Origin: Crocinitomix catalasitica ATCC 23190
Lineage (GTDB): Bacteria > Bacteroidota > Bacteroidia > Flavobacteriales_D > Crocinitomicaceae
Direction: 5' to 3'
Length of the DNA: 64,000 bases
Assembly (NCBI RefSeq): GCF_000621625.1
Contig: NZ_JHXV01000008.1
Span: 62,001-126,000 of the forward strand
Made by a program: the position numbers and the translations under genes. Positions 45,147 to 53,888 of this stretch are shown here, in pieces. The first letter of the stretch is position 1. Each line of letters starts with the position of its first letter. Below the pieces are notes generated by a model. It worked only from the letters and a program-made list of their open reading frames with translations. It was not told the origin of the DNA and ran no database searches.

Positions 45147-45437
45147 TTATTTTACTGCAACTTTCTCTTTAACCTCTTCAATAAAAGTCTTTGCAGGCTT
45201 AAATGCTGGGATGTTATGTGCTGGTATAATAATAGACTCATTCTTTGAAATGTTTCTACCTGTCTTTTCTGCACGTTCTTTTACGATAAAAGAGCCGAAT
45301 CCTCTTAAATACACGTTGTCACCGCTACTTAATGATGTTTTTACTGAGTTCATGAAAGCTTCTACAGTTGCCTGTACAGCGATTTTTTCAATTCCTGTTT
45401 CGTCTGAGATTTGTGATACAATATCTGCTTTGGTCAT
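45147..45437 (-). CDS. hup: HU family DNA-binding protein
   Basis: With the ATG at 45437 the product has 96 residues, the usual HU length, starting MTKADIVSQISDETGIEKI, with VYLRGFGSFIVKERAEKTGRN-type beta arm and a C-terminal PAFKPAKTF. It is a nucleoid-associated protein. A -7 element TATTTTTG (45479-45472) supports this start and excludes the longer frame to 45485. Confidence 0.92.
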   Translation of the reverse strand: MTKADIVSQISDETGIEKIAVQATVEAFMNSVKTSLSSGDNVYLRGFGSFIVKERAEKTGRNISKNESIIIPAHNIPAFKPAKTFIEEVKEKVAVK

Positions 45438-45471
45438 AACTTCTTTATTTTTAATCTTTTGTAAATCATGA

Positions 45472-45479
45472 CAAAAATA
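45472..45479 (-). promoter_or_regulatory. Putative HU promoter -7 element
   Basis: TATTTTTG on the minus strand, 35 bases upstream of the chosen HU start codon. No clear -33 partner is seen. Confidence 0.4.
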
Positions 45480-45537
45480 ATTCATATTCTTTGGATTGTT
45501 TTAATAAAAAGTAAAGAACTTTGTATTTTTTATACTA

Positions 45538-46572
45538 ATGGCTTATTTTTCAATATCAATACACCAATGGTTTAGACAAAGCTCAAGAAGCTTACCTTGG
45601 AGAAAGACTAATAATTCATATAAAATATGGTTATCGGAGATAATATTGCAACAAACGAGGGTAGATCAAGGCTTAAATTATTATTTAAAGTTCGTAGAAA
45701 ACTTTCCTACCGTTTTTGATTTAGCAGAAGCGTCTGAAGATCAAGTCCTCAATCTTTGGCAAGGTTTGGGTTATTATAGTAGAGCTCGAAATTTACATTT
45801 TACCGCAAAATTGATTGTTGATCAGTATGATGGCGTTTTTCCTACAGCATATAAAGATGTTCTCTCGCTTAAAGGGGTAGGTGTATATACTGCAGCGGCT
45901 ATTTGTTCTTTTGCGTCAAATTTGCCTTATGCGGTTGTGGATGGGAATGTTTATCGCGTTTTGGCTAGGTATTTTGCTGTAGATACGCCTATTGATAGTA
46001 CAATCGGTAAGAAAGTGTTTCAAGATTTAGCGGACGAATTGTTGGATCGTGAGCAACCTGGGAATCATAATCAAGCATTGATGGAGTTAGGGGCTTTGGT
46101 CTGTACGCCTAAATCTCCTGATTGTGAAAATTGTCCAGTCGCCTTAATGTGTCAGTCTAGAAAGGAAGGTACGCAGTTGTCATTTCCTATAAAAACCAAG
46201 AAGATTAAAGTGAGAAAGCGCTACTTACACTTTTTTGTTTTCTGTGTTAAAGATAAGGTTGTGTTATTAAAACGTGATGAGAACGATATTTGGAAAGGCT
46301 TATATCAATTTCCATTAATTGAAACGGATTCGGAAATTTTATCTGGAGATGAAGTTCAAAATCGTTTTGGAGATATTACCGCAATAACTGATATTACCTT
46401 GAAGCATCAGTTAACACATCAGACTTTATTTGCAACTTTTCATCGTGTATTTGTGGACGAATATCAAACATTAAAAGGTGAAATTCTTGTAAAAAACATC
46501 GACTTGATTGATTATGGAATGCCACAACTGTTAATAAGATATATGGAGGACCGTGATATTTTCACCCTATAA
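45538..46572 (+). CDS. mutY: A/G-specific adenine glycosylase
   Basis: The 344-residue protein has SEIILQQTRVDQGLNYY, the helix-hairpin-helix LKGVGVYTAAAI with catalytic Asp in YAVVDGNVYRVL, an iron-sulfur loop of spacing C-x6-C-x2-C-x5-C (CTPKSPDCENCPVALMC) and a C-terminal NUDIX-like recognition domain. It removes A paired with 8-oxoG. Its stop precedes ssb by 31 bases. Confidence 0.95.
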   Translation: MAYFSISIHQWFRQSSRSLPWRKTNNSYKIWLSEIILQQTRVDQGLNYYLKFVENFPTVFDLAEASEDQVLNLWQGLGYYSRARNLHFTAKLIVDQYDGVFPTAYKDVLSLKGVGVYTAAAICSFASNLPYAVVDGNVYRVLARYFAVDTPIDSTIGKKVFQDLADELLDREQPGNHNQALMELGALVCTPKSPDCENCPVALMCQSRKEGTQLSFPIKTKKIKVRKRYLHFFVFCVKDKVVLLKRDENDIWKGLYQFPLIETDSEILSGDEVQNRFGDITAITDITLKHQLTHQTLFATFHRVFVDEYQTLKGEILVKNIDLIDYGMPQLLIRYMEDRDIFTL

Positions 46573-46576
46573 TACT

Positions 46577-46584
46577 TATATTTG
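46577..46584 (+). promoter_or_regulatory. Putative ssb promoter -7 element
   Basis: TATATTTG matches TAnnTTTG exactly, 20 bases before the ssb start codon. Confidence 0.45.
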
Positions 46585-46603
46585 TAGATAATATTGAAAC
46601 GTT

Positions 46604-47047
46604 ATGGCAGGTAGTGTGAATAAAGTGATATTGATTGGAAATTTAGGACGTGATCCGGAAATTAGACACCTCGAAAGTGGCGTTTCTATTGCACGTTTCT
46701 CAATTGCTACTTCTGAGACTTTTACTGATAAAAACACAGGTGAACGTCGTGATGTTACTGATTGGCATAATATTGTTTGTTGGAGAGGTTTGGCTAAAGT
46801 GGCTGAATCATATCTGAAAAAAGGAATGAAGGTTTATATTGAAGGAAAATTGAAAACCCGTTCTTGGCAAGATGAAAATAATCAGACGAAATATTCAACT
46901 GAAGTCGTTGCGGATCAAATGACAATGTTATCGAGAGCTGAAGCAAATAATATAAAAACTGAATATCCTAGTTCGGTTGAAAATAACCCAGTACAGCCGC
47001 CAGCAGCGGATTTAACTTCGGAGCCTGAAGATGATTTACCGTTTTAA
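46604..47047 (+). CDS. ssb: Single-stranded DNA-binding protein
   Basis: The 147-residue protein has the OB-fold opening NKVILIGNLGRDPEIRHLES, TDWHNIVCWRGLAKVAESYL and GKLKTRSWQDEN, and ends in the acidic interaction tail EDDLPF. It protects single-stranded DNA and recruits repair factors. It lies between mutY and gldE, the order found in many Flavobacteriia. Confidence 0.96.
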   Translation: MAGSVNKVILIGNLGRDPEIRHLESGVSIARFSIATSETFTDKNTGERRDVTDWHNIVCWRGLAKVAESYLKKGMKVYIEGKLKTRSWQDENNQTKYSTEVVADQMTMLSRAEANNIKTEYPSSVENNPVQPPAADLTSEPEDDLPF

Positions 47048-47068
47048 TTGTACAAAAACTGAATTTTG

Positions 47069-48415
47069 ATGGATTCTTTAGAATTAGTGTTTGCAACAAT
47101 TCAGTGGAGTGATATCTGGTTAACAGTTAGCTTTAGTATTGTATTTATAATTCTCCTATTATTTGCGTCAGCATTGGTGTCAGGTGCTGAAGTAGCCTTC
47201 TTCTCCTTAACTCCATCCGATCAGGAAAAAATTGGCGAACAACCTGGTAAAGCAGCTGAAACAACAATTTTGCTTTTGCAAAAACCTAAAAGTCTATTGG
47301 CTATTATTTTAATAACGAATAACTTTATAAATGTCGCTATCATTATATTATGCTCTTATCTATCGAGTACAATATTTCCGCCTGATCAAGTCGATTCTTT
47401 AATCAAGTTTTTAATAGATGTTGTTGCAATTACTCTTATTCTTTTATTGTTTGGTGAAGTAATACCAAAAGTATATTCTGCTAAAAATGGTCAAAAAGTA
47501 GCCTTGTTTATGGCTGTTCCTCTAAAAGTAATTGGGAATACTTTTCCTATCAATCTATTAAAAAAGGGACTTGTTCAAGGAACGTCGTTGATTAATAAAA
47601 AAGTTAAAAAAAGGGTAAAAGATTTGTCTCCAGATGATTTAGCAGGTGCAATCGAATTGGCGAGTGAGGCATTGGATGATAAAAGAGATCTAGAAATATA
47701 TCAAGGGATTGTTGAATTCGGGAAAAAAGATGTAAAACAAGTAATGCGTTCTAGGATGGATGTAGAGGCTGTTGAAGTGAATCTTAATTTTCATGAATTA
47801 CTAAATAGGGTAGTTGGTAAAAAAGGGAATTCGCATTTTTCTCGTGTGCCAGTTTATAAAGAGTCTTTTGATCATATTGTGGGTGTACTATTTGTCAAAG
47901 ATCTATTGCCCTATGCTGAAGAGAAAGAAAATTTCGATTGGAAAGCCTTGGCAAGGGAACCTTATTTTGTTCCAGAGAATAAAAAAATTGACGATTTACT
48001 TAAAAGTTTTCAAGAGCGAAAAATGCACATGGCTATTGTTGTTGATGAATATGGAGGTACATCGGGAATTGTGACATTGGATGATGTGTTGGAGGAAATT
48101 GTTGGTGAAATCTCTGATGAATTCGACGATGAGGATTTGACTTATTCTAAATTAGATGACAATAATTACATCTTTGAAGGGAAAACGGCCTTAATTGATA
48201 TGTATAAGGTACTTGAAATTGATGGTGATCGATTTGAAGAGGCAAAAGCTGAGTCTGATACAATTGCAGGATTCATTATTGAGCAAGCAGGGAAAATTTT
48301 AAAGAAAAATGAAAGGGTAGTTTTTGAACATTATACTTTCACCGTTGAAGCTGCTGATAGTCGCAAAATAAAACGTGTCAAATTAACAATTCAACAGCAA
48401 ACAAATGAAAATTAA
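47069..48415 (+). CDS. gldE: Gliding-motility protein GldE (CNNM/CBS/CorC membrane protein)
   Basis: The ATG at 47069 gives 448 residues: an N-terminal CNNM domain with three or four membrane helices (ALVSGAEVAFFSLTPSDQEK in it), a CBS pair (about residues 205-325, with VPVYKESFDHIVGVLFVKDL and MHMAIVVDEYGGTSGIVTLD) and a C-terminal CorC domain. In Flavobacterium gldE precedes gldD, as here, and both are needed for gliding and T9SS function. It overlaps gldD by eleven bases. Confidence 0.9.
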   Translation: MDSLELVFATIQWSDIWLTVSFSIVFIILLLFASALVSGAEVAFFSLTPSDQEKIGEQPGKAAETTILLLQKPKSLLAIILITNNFINVAIIILCSYLSSTIFPPDQVDSLIKFLIDVVAITLILLLFGEVIPKVYSAKNGQKVALFMAVPLKVIGNTFPINLLKKGLVQGTSLINKKVKKRVKDLSPDDLAGAIELASEALDDKRDLEIYQGIVEFGKKDVKQVMRSRMDVEAVEVNLNFHELLNRVVGKKGNSHFSRVPVYKESFDHIVGVLFVKDLLPYAEEKENFDWKALAREPYFVPENKKIDDLLKSFQERKMHMAIVVDEYGGTSGIVTLDDVLEEIVGEISDEFDDEDLTYSKLDDNNYIFEGKTALIDMYKVLEIDGDRFEEAKAESDTIAGFIIEQAGKILKKNERVVFEHYTFTVEAADSRKIKRVKLTIQQQTNEN

Positions 48416-48977
48416 TTTAACCATAATAGGAATAGTATTCTTGAGTTTTTTCGGCATCTTAGCTTGTGACGAAGAGGTGGATTATTATCCTAAACCGCGT
48501 GGATTTATGAGGTTGGACTTTCCAGAGCGGACTTACCAAAGCTACCAAGACGATAGTTGCCATTATTCATTCGAATTGCCAGACTATTTTTCAGTCGTTG
48601 ATAAAGAGAACTGTAATAAAAATATTGAAATTAAAAGATTTAATGCCACCTTATTTTTAACATATCAACCGATTGATACCAATCTGTTTATGCATTTAGA
48701 ATATGCCCGTAAATTGGTCTATGATCATAGTATTAAAGCAGATGAAATTTTAGAAAAACAAACAATCGATACCACAAGGGATATTTATGGCGTCAATTAT
48801 ATGATTGTCGGAGATGCAGCTTCTCCCTACCAATTCTACTTAACGGATAGTACCAATCATTTCTTAAGAGGTGCGCTTTACTTTAATGTTAAACCGAATT
48901 ATGATTCTATTCGAACAAGTTTGGAATACTTGATAGAGGATTTTGATCATATGATTGGTACAGCCAAATGGAATTAA
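48405..48977 (+). CDS. gldD: Gliding-motility lipoprotein GldD
   Basis: The 190-residue protein has a lipoprotein signal (FFGILAC) followed directly by YYPKPRGFMRLDFPERTYQ, the GldD hallmark, and VNYMIVGDAASPYQFYLTDS. It is needed for gliding in Flavobacterium johnsoniae. A histidine kinase gene starts one base after its stop. Confidence 0.93.
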   Translation: MKINLTIIGIVFLSFFGILACDEEVDYYPKPRGFMRLDFPERTYQSYQDDSCHYSFELPDYFSVVDKENCNKNIEIKRFNATLFLTYQPIDTNLFMHLEYARKLVYDHSIKADEILEKQTIDTTRDIYGVNYMIVGDAASPYQFYLTDSTNHFLRGALYFNVKPNYDSIRTSLEYLIEDFDHMIGTAKWN

Positions 48978-48978
48978 A

Positions 48979-50022
48979 ATGAATCTGTCAAAACCCATAC
49001 ATTTAATATTGATTGGGAGTACACTACTTTCAGTACTTGTATTTTCTACTTTGTTATTATTTGAATCTTTTACAAAGCTAGATTTTAGCCTCTGGTCCCT
49101 ATTTTTAATTCCTCTTATAACTTTTGGACTCTCTTTAGGCGTCTTTACTTATTTAGTTGGTCGTTTTATTAATGATAAGATTAAAGTGATTTATCGTATC
49201 ATCAGTAAAAAACAATTACAGGACGAAGAGAAAAATGAATTAAGTATCAGCGCTGATGTATTAACAAAATTAACTGAGGATACAGCGCAGTGGGCAAAAA
49301 CACAGAAGAAACAAATTATTGACCTTCAACGTCAAGCTGAGTTTAGAAAAGAGTTTTTAGGAAATTTAGCACACGAATTGAAGACCCCAGTTTTTAGTAT
49401 ACAAGGTTATATTTTAACTTTATTAGAAGGCGGATTGGAAGATGAGCGGGTGAATAGAGATTTTTTAGAACGGGCTTTAACTGGTGTTGATCGTATTTCG
49501 AATTTATTGGAAGATCTTGATCATATTTCTACCCTTGAAAGAGATCGTTTTGCTTTGAATAAAACGAAGATTGATATCGTTGACTTAGCAAAACAGTCTT
49601 TTAAAGAATTGGAAGGTAAAGCTGACGATAAACATATAAAATTGTCTTTTGTCAAACACTATGATCCTATTTTTATTAATGGGGATCGCCATAAATTAGC
49701 ACAGGTTTTTATCAATTTAATATCGAATTCAATTTCTTACGGAACTGATGGAGGATATACTAAAGTGCGTTTCGAACGGATTGAAGAGGGTAAAATTTTA
49801 ATTGAAGTTTCTGACAATGGGGTAGGAATGGATGAACAACATATTCCAAGATTATTCGAGCGTTTTTATCGTGTAGATAAAAGCCGGGAAAGAAACGTAG
49901 GTGGCTCAGGATTAGGCCTTGCCATTGTAAAGCATATTATTGAAGCACACGAACAATCTATAAATGTTCGGAGCACAATTGGTGTTGGCTCAACTTTTTC
50001 ATTCACGCTCGATAGAATTTAA
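48979..50022 (+). CDS. PhoR-like membrane histidine kinase
   Basis: With the ATG at 48979 the product has 347 residues, with two N-terminal membrane helices, a HisKA domain (H box LGNLAHELKTPVFSIQGYI), N box INLISNSISYG and G boxes DNGVGM, GGSGLGLAI. No response-regulator gene is adjacent, so it is an orphan in this window. It is one base behind gldD, suggesting co-transcription with the gliding genes. Confidence 0.9.
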   Translation: MNLSKPIHLILIGSTLLSVLVFSTLLLFESFTKLDFSLWSLFLIPLITFGLSLGVFTYLVGRFINDKIKVIYRIISKKQLQDEEKNELSISADVLTKLTEDTAQWAKTQKKQIIDLQRQAEFRKEFLGNLAHELKTPVFSIQGYILTLLEGGLEDERVNRDFLERALTGVDRISNLLEDLDHISTLERDRFALNKTKIDIVDLAKQSFKELEGKADDKHIKLSFVKHYDPIFINGDRHKLAQVFINLISNSISYGTDGGYTKVRFERIEEGKILIEVSDNGVGMDEQHIPRLFERFYRVDKSRERNVGGSGLGLAIVKHIIEAHEQSINVRSTIGVGSTFSFTLDRI

Positions 50023-50118
50023 TTGTAGTTTTTTTGTAATTTAAAGCTTTGGTCTGGTAATTTGACAACCCTTCACGTGTAGTTTGCGTTACCATTTAAC
50101 GATACTTAATTAACCTAC

Positions 50119-50520
50119 ATGAAATTTATTTTAGGAGTAATTTTTGTTTTATTCAATGCTTCTTATTCTTTTAGCCAAATTGATAATACCGTCCTTTTAG
50201 ATTCTATCCAATCGAATAGTGATGAGACTTATTTTTATTTTTCTTCAAACGAATCTTTTATTGCCGGTGCCAATTCATATGTGCTACATATTGGTGCGAA
50301 ACCATTTTTACTGAACGAACATCCCAATGGTAATTTAAGCCGGCTAATCTTTAAAGTTCCAACCAACGATTTTGAGGCCTTAAAAATGAATGCAGAAATT
50401 GTATTGGTTTATGGGTTTTACCATTCAAATACACAACAAGACGGAGAAGGGAATTTGACCAATGGCTATGTTGGCATGCATTGGATATTGGGTCAATTGC
50501 AAGATTTTAAAAATAAATAA
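50119..50520 (+). CDS. Small secreted protein of unknown function
   Basis: The 133-residue protein has a signal peptide (VIFVLFNASYSFSQ). The rest looks like one beta-rich domain (ANSYVLHIGAKPFLLNE, AEIVLVYGFYHSN). No family is recognised. Its stop lies 21 bases before the start of the large hydrolase gene, so the two are probably co-transcribed. Confidence 0.6.
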   Translation: MKFILGVIFVLFNASYSFSQIDNTVLLDSIQSNSDETYFYFSSNESFIAGANSYVLHIGAKPFLLNEHPNGNLSRLIFKVPTNDFEALKMNAEIVLVYGFYHSNTQQDGEGNLTNGYVGMHWILGQLQDFKNK

Positions 50521-50541
50521 TTGATTGTTAACGCTTACTTT

Positions 50542-53500
50542 ATGAAAAATATCACCTCAATTTATTTAGTGTTTTTTGCGCTTATTTCTTTTGCACAAAC
50601 ACCTGATCCTGGTCTTCCCGGTGATTTAGATGTTTCTTATTTGGAATATGATTTTGGGGATGAAGAATTTGATGCGCCTAGTTTTCCTGACTTAATTGAA
50701 GTAACAGGTTCTGTGCATTATCCAACAGATATGAGTGAAGGTCCATATCCTGTGATTTTGATCCTACACGGTCGTCATTCTACTTGTTATAGTGGGGGTT
50801 CAACTAATATTTCTTGGCCTTGTACCGGAGGATTCGAACCGATTCCAAGTTACCAAGGATATGATTATTTAGGAGAACATTTTGCCAGTCATGGTTATAT
50901 CGTAATTTCAGTTTCTGCAAATAGTATCAGTTCGACTGACAATGGTGTAGGTGATAGAGGAATGCGTGCGCGGGGTGAATTATTGCAATATCATTTAGAT
51001 TTATGGGACGAATGGAATACCGTTGGTGGTGATCCTTTTGATGAGTTATTTGTTGATAAATTGGATATGGATAATATCGGAACGATGGGCCATTCTAGAG
51101 GAGGTGAAGGCGTAATTGAGCATGCTTTATACAATCGTGAATTAGGAAGTCCTTATGGAATTCATGCTGTTTTAACTTTAGCACCAGTTGATTTTAATCG
51201 ACCGGTATTAAATGGAATTGCTTTAATGAATATTGCTCCTTATTGTGATGGAGATGTTAGTGATTTACAAGGGGTGCATTTTTATGACGATGCGAGATAT
51301 AATGATCCCGATGATACGACGGCAAAACATAATATTCTAATGTTGGGTGCCAATCACAATTACTTTAATACGGTTTGGACACCAGGACTTTTTCCAGCAG
51401 GTGCAGCAGATGATTGGGGTTATGTCGACGGTGGTCAATCTGATGCGCATTGCGGTTCTTCAAGTCCAGATAATAGAAGATATACACCCGAAGTTCAACG
51501 GAATGCACTTTTAGCATATTCGTCTGCATTTTATCGTGTTTATATTGGTGGTGAAGATGAATTTGATCCAATTCTTAAAGTAGAGGATGTCGTCCCTCCT
51601 GTCTCTTCAACATTGAGTGGTGATGATATTTATATGTCTTTTCACCCACCAATGCAAAAACGTGTTGACTTGAATCGCTTGGATACCGAAGAAACTGAAG
51701 ATATTAATTCTCTTGGTGCTGCAGCTTCAGAATCTGGTTTAGTTACTTATGATATCTGTGGCGATGACTTTGGTGAGCAATATTGTATTGGAGTTGGGAC
51801 AGCACAAGAACCACACAATAAAAATGGTGGAGTAGTTACTTTAGGATTGTCGCAAATAGAGATGGCTTGGAATTCGCCGGACGATTTTTATCAGAATGAT
51901 TTGCCCGTTTATATGCAGGACTTATCTCAATTTGATGCGATACAATTTAGAACCTCCGTTAATTTTCAATCATCACCTTTTGAGGTGCCCTTGAATTTTA
52001 GCGTTGTATTGCAAGATTTGGATGGCGTTACTTATGATTTAGCGGTTGAAGATTATAGCGATGCTTTATTTTTTCCTCCTGGTGATTATGGTACAACTTT
52101 ACCGCGTATTATGCACAATACGATTAGTTTGCCTTTAGCTGATTTTGAAGATGTCGATATTACACGAGTTGAAAGTGTGAAATTCTTATTCGATAAATCA
52201 GCAAGTGGTGCTGTACTGGTTTCTGATTTAATTTTTAGTGCTGGTGAGAATGTTTTATTCCCGCCAATTGCTGGTTTTATAGCGAATGTGACTTCAACAT
52301 GTACGGGTATTGTTGAATTTACTGATTTGTCTGATTTTTCACCAGCTGAATGGTTGTGGGAATTTGGTGATGGAACAACTTCAGCTGAAGAGAATCCAAC
52401 GCATATTTATGAATTAAGTGGTACTTATACTGTAACTTTAACTGTGTCGAACGAAGCTGGTGATGATAGTGAAATAATTGTTTCTTATATCGTGGTTGAT
52501 AAGCCTGAAGCACCTGTTGGAGAGGATGTAAGTATTTGTGGTCCTGGATTGGTTACAATGAATGTGACAGGTACTGGTGGTGATTTGGAATGGTTTAATG
52601 ATGAAGTTGGTGGCTCCCCAATTTTTACTGGTGACGAATATCTTATTCCAATAATGGATACACGTGATTTCTATGTGCAACAAACATTTGTAAGTCCGTT
52701 ACAATCTGTAGGTCCTGAGGACAATACTTTCGGTGGTGGAGGATTCTTTACCGCTAATGATACACGTGGTTTGTTTTTTGACGCTGTTGCACCTTTCGTT
52801 CTTGAATCAGTGCGCGTTTATGCAGGTTCTGCTGGAAATAGAACAATTCAAGTTTTAGATAGTGAAGGTGGAGCTGTTGTACATTCAACTGTTGTAAATA
52901 TTCCCGCAGGTGAAAGTCGAATTGATTTGAATTTTGATATTTTACCGCACGATGGTTATTATTTAAAAGTTACTGGTGCGCTTGTAGATTTGTTCAGAAT
53001 TAATGATGGGTCACCAAGTTATCCATATGAAATTCCGGGCTTGGTTGCTTTAACAGGGTCAAATGTTGAAGGGGAAGAACTTGATTTTTATTATTACTTC
53101 TTCGATTGGGATATTAGAGAAGCGAACTGCGAAAGTAGTAGGATATTAATTACTGCCGAAGTTGTTACTTTGGATACTTTAATTGCATTAGCGACTGATT
53201 CTGTTGTTTGTTTAGGTGAAACAACCGTTCTTTATGGTGAAGGTGCAGATACTTATTCATGGGATATGGAGGTTGAAGATGGTTTATCATACACGCCAAC
53301 TGCTACAAGAACGTATACTTTAACAGGTACGGTAGATGAGTGTTCTGAAACAAGAACAATTGAGATTGTTGTTAATCCGCTGCCTATTGTTACAATTAGT
53401 GATGATGTAGTCATACTGACAGGCGAATCAACAACTTTAATGGCAAGTGGAGGTTTGACTTATGCTTGGTCGCCAATTATTGGTTTGGATGATCCTACAT

Positions 53501-53874
53501 CTGCCTCTCCAATTGCTAGTCCAGAAGAAACAACGACTTATACAGTTACTGTTATGGACGAAAATGATTGTCAAGAAACGGCATCTGTCACAGTGACTGT
53601 CGAAAATCCGAGTGGGGTTGGACTTGAAACGCTAACTGACGCACAGTTTATAATTCGTCCTAATCCATCAACTGGTCGCATAATAATCGTTCATCCTGAT
53701 AACTTCACGAATGGTTCAATTTATGTCTATAGTATGGATGGTAAATTGATTTTAACCGAATCAGTTCGTGAAGCGAATACAGAATTAAACTTGACTTCAA
53801 TCGCGCGTGGCACATATTACGTTCAATTGAGAAATGAAACAGTAATTTATCAAAGCAAAATTGTATTGCAATAA
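50542..53874 (+). CDS. Large secreted alpha/beta hydrolase with PKD, Ig-like and T9SS domains
   Basis: With the ATG at 50542 (signal peptide YLVFFALISFAQ) the product has 1110 residues. Residues 30-330 form an alpha/beta hydrolase related to PET/PAF-acetylhydrolase-like enzymes: oxyanion strand ILILHGRHSTC-like (VILILHGRHSTCYSGG) and nucleophile elbow GHSRGGEG. Then follow a beta-sandwich part, a PKD domain (WLWEFGDGTTSAEENPTHIY), Ig-like modules (SICGPGLVTMNVTGTGG) and a T9SS type A end (IRPNPSTGRI). It should be secreted and may cleave esters; the substrate is unknown. Confidence 0.8.
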   Translation: MKNITSIYLVFFALISFAQTPDPGLPGDLDVSYLEYDFGDEEFDAPSFPDLIEVTGSVHYPTDMSEGPYPVILILHGRHSTCYSGGSTNISWPCTGGFEPIPSYQGYDYLGEHFASHGYIVISVSANSISSTDNGVGDRGMRARGELLQYHLDLWDEWNTVGGDPFDELFVDKLDMDNIGTMGHSRGGEGVIEHALYNRELGSPYGIHAVLTLAPVDFNRPVLNGIALMNIAPYCDGDVSDLQGVHFYDDARYNDPDDTTAKHNILMLGANHNYFNTVWTPGLFPAGAADDWGYVDGGQSDAHCGSSSPDNRRYTPEVQRNALLAYSSAFYRVYIGGEDEFDPILKVEDVVPPVSSTLSGDDIYMSFHPPMQKRVDLNRLDTEETEDINSLGAAASESGLVTYDICGDDFGEQYCIGVGTAQEPHNKNGGVVTLGLSQIEMAWNSPDDFYQNDLPVYMQDLSQFDAIQFRTSVNFQSSPFEVPLNFSVVLQDLDGVTYDLAVEDYSDALFFPPGDYGTTLPRIMHNTISLPLADFEDVDITRVESVKFLFDKSASGAVLVSDLIFSAGENVLFPPIAGFIANVTSTCTGIVEFTDLSDFSPAEWLWEFGDGTTSAEENPTHIYELSGTYTVTLTVSNEAGDDSEIIVSYIVVDKPEAPVGEDVSICGPGLVTMNVTGTGGDLEWFNDEVGGSPIFTGDEYLIPIMDTRDFYVQQTFVSPLQSVGPEDNTFGGGGFFTANDTRGLFFDAVAPFVLESVRVYAGSAGNRTIQVLDSEGGAVVHSTVVNIPAGESRIDLNFDILPHDGYYLKVTGALVDLFRINDGSPSYPYEIPGLVALTGSNVEGEELDFYYYFFDWDIREANCESSRILITAEVVTLDTLIALATDSVVCLGETTVLYGEGADTYSWDMEVEDGLSYTPTATRTYTLTGTVDECSETRTIEIVVNPLPIVTISDDVVILTGESTTLMASGGLTYAWSPIIGLDDPTSASPIASPEETTTYTVTVMDENDCQETASVTVTVENPSGVGLETLTDAQFIIRPNPSTGRIIIVHPDNFTNGSIYVYSMDGKLILTESVREANTELNLTSIARGTYYVQLRNETVIYQSKIVLQ

Positions 53875-53888
53875 GAGCCTATTGCAAT
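53865..53888. terminator. Inverted repeat over two convergent stop codons
   Basis: ATTGCAATA and TATTGCAAT pair perfectly around AGAGCC. The repeat covers the stop codons of the hydrolase gene and the sigma-fusion gene. There is no T-run, so it is a weak or bidirectional terminator candidate. Confidence 0.35.
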
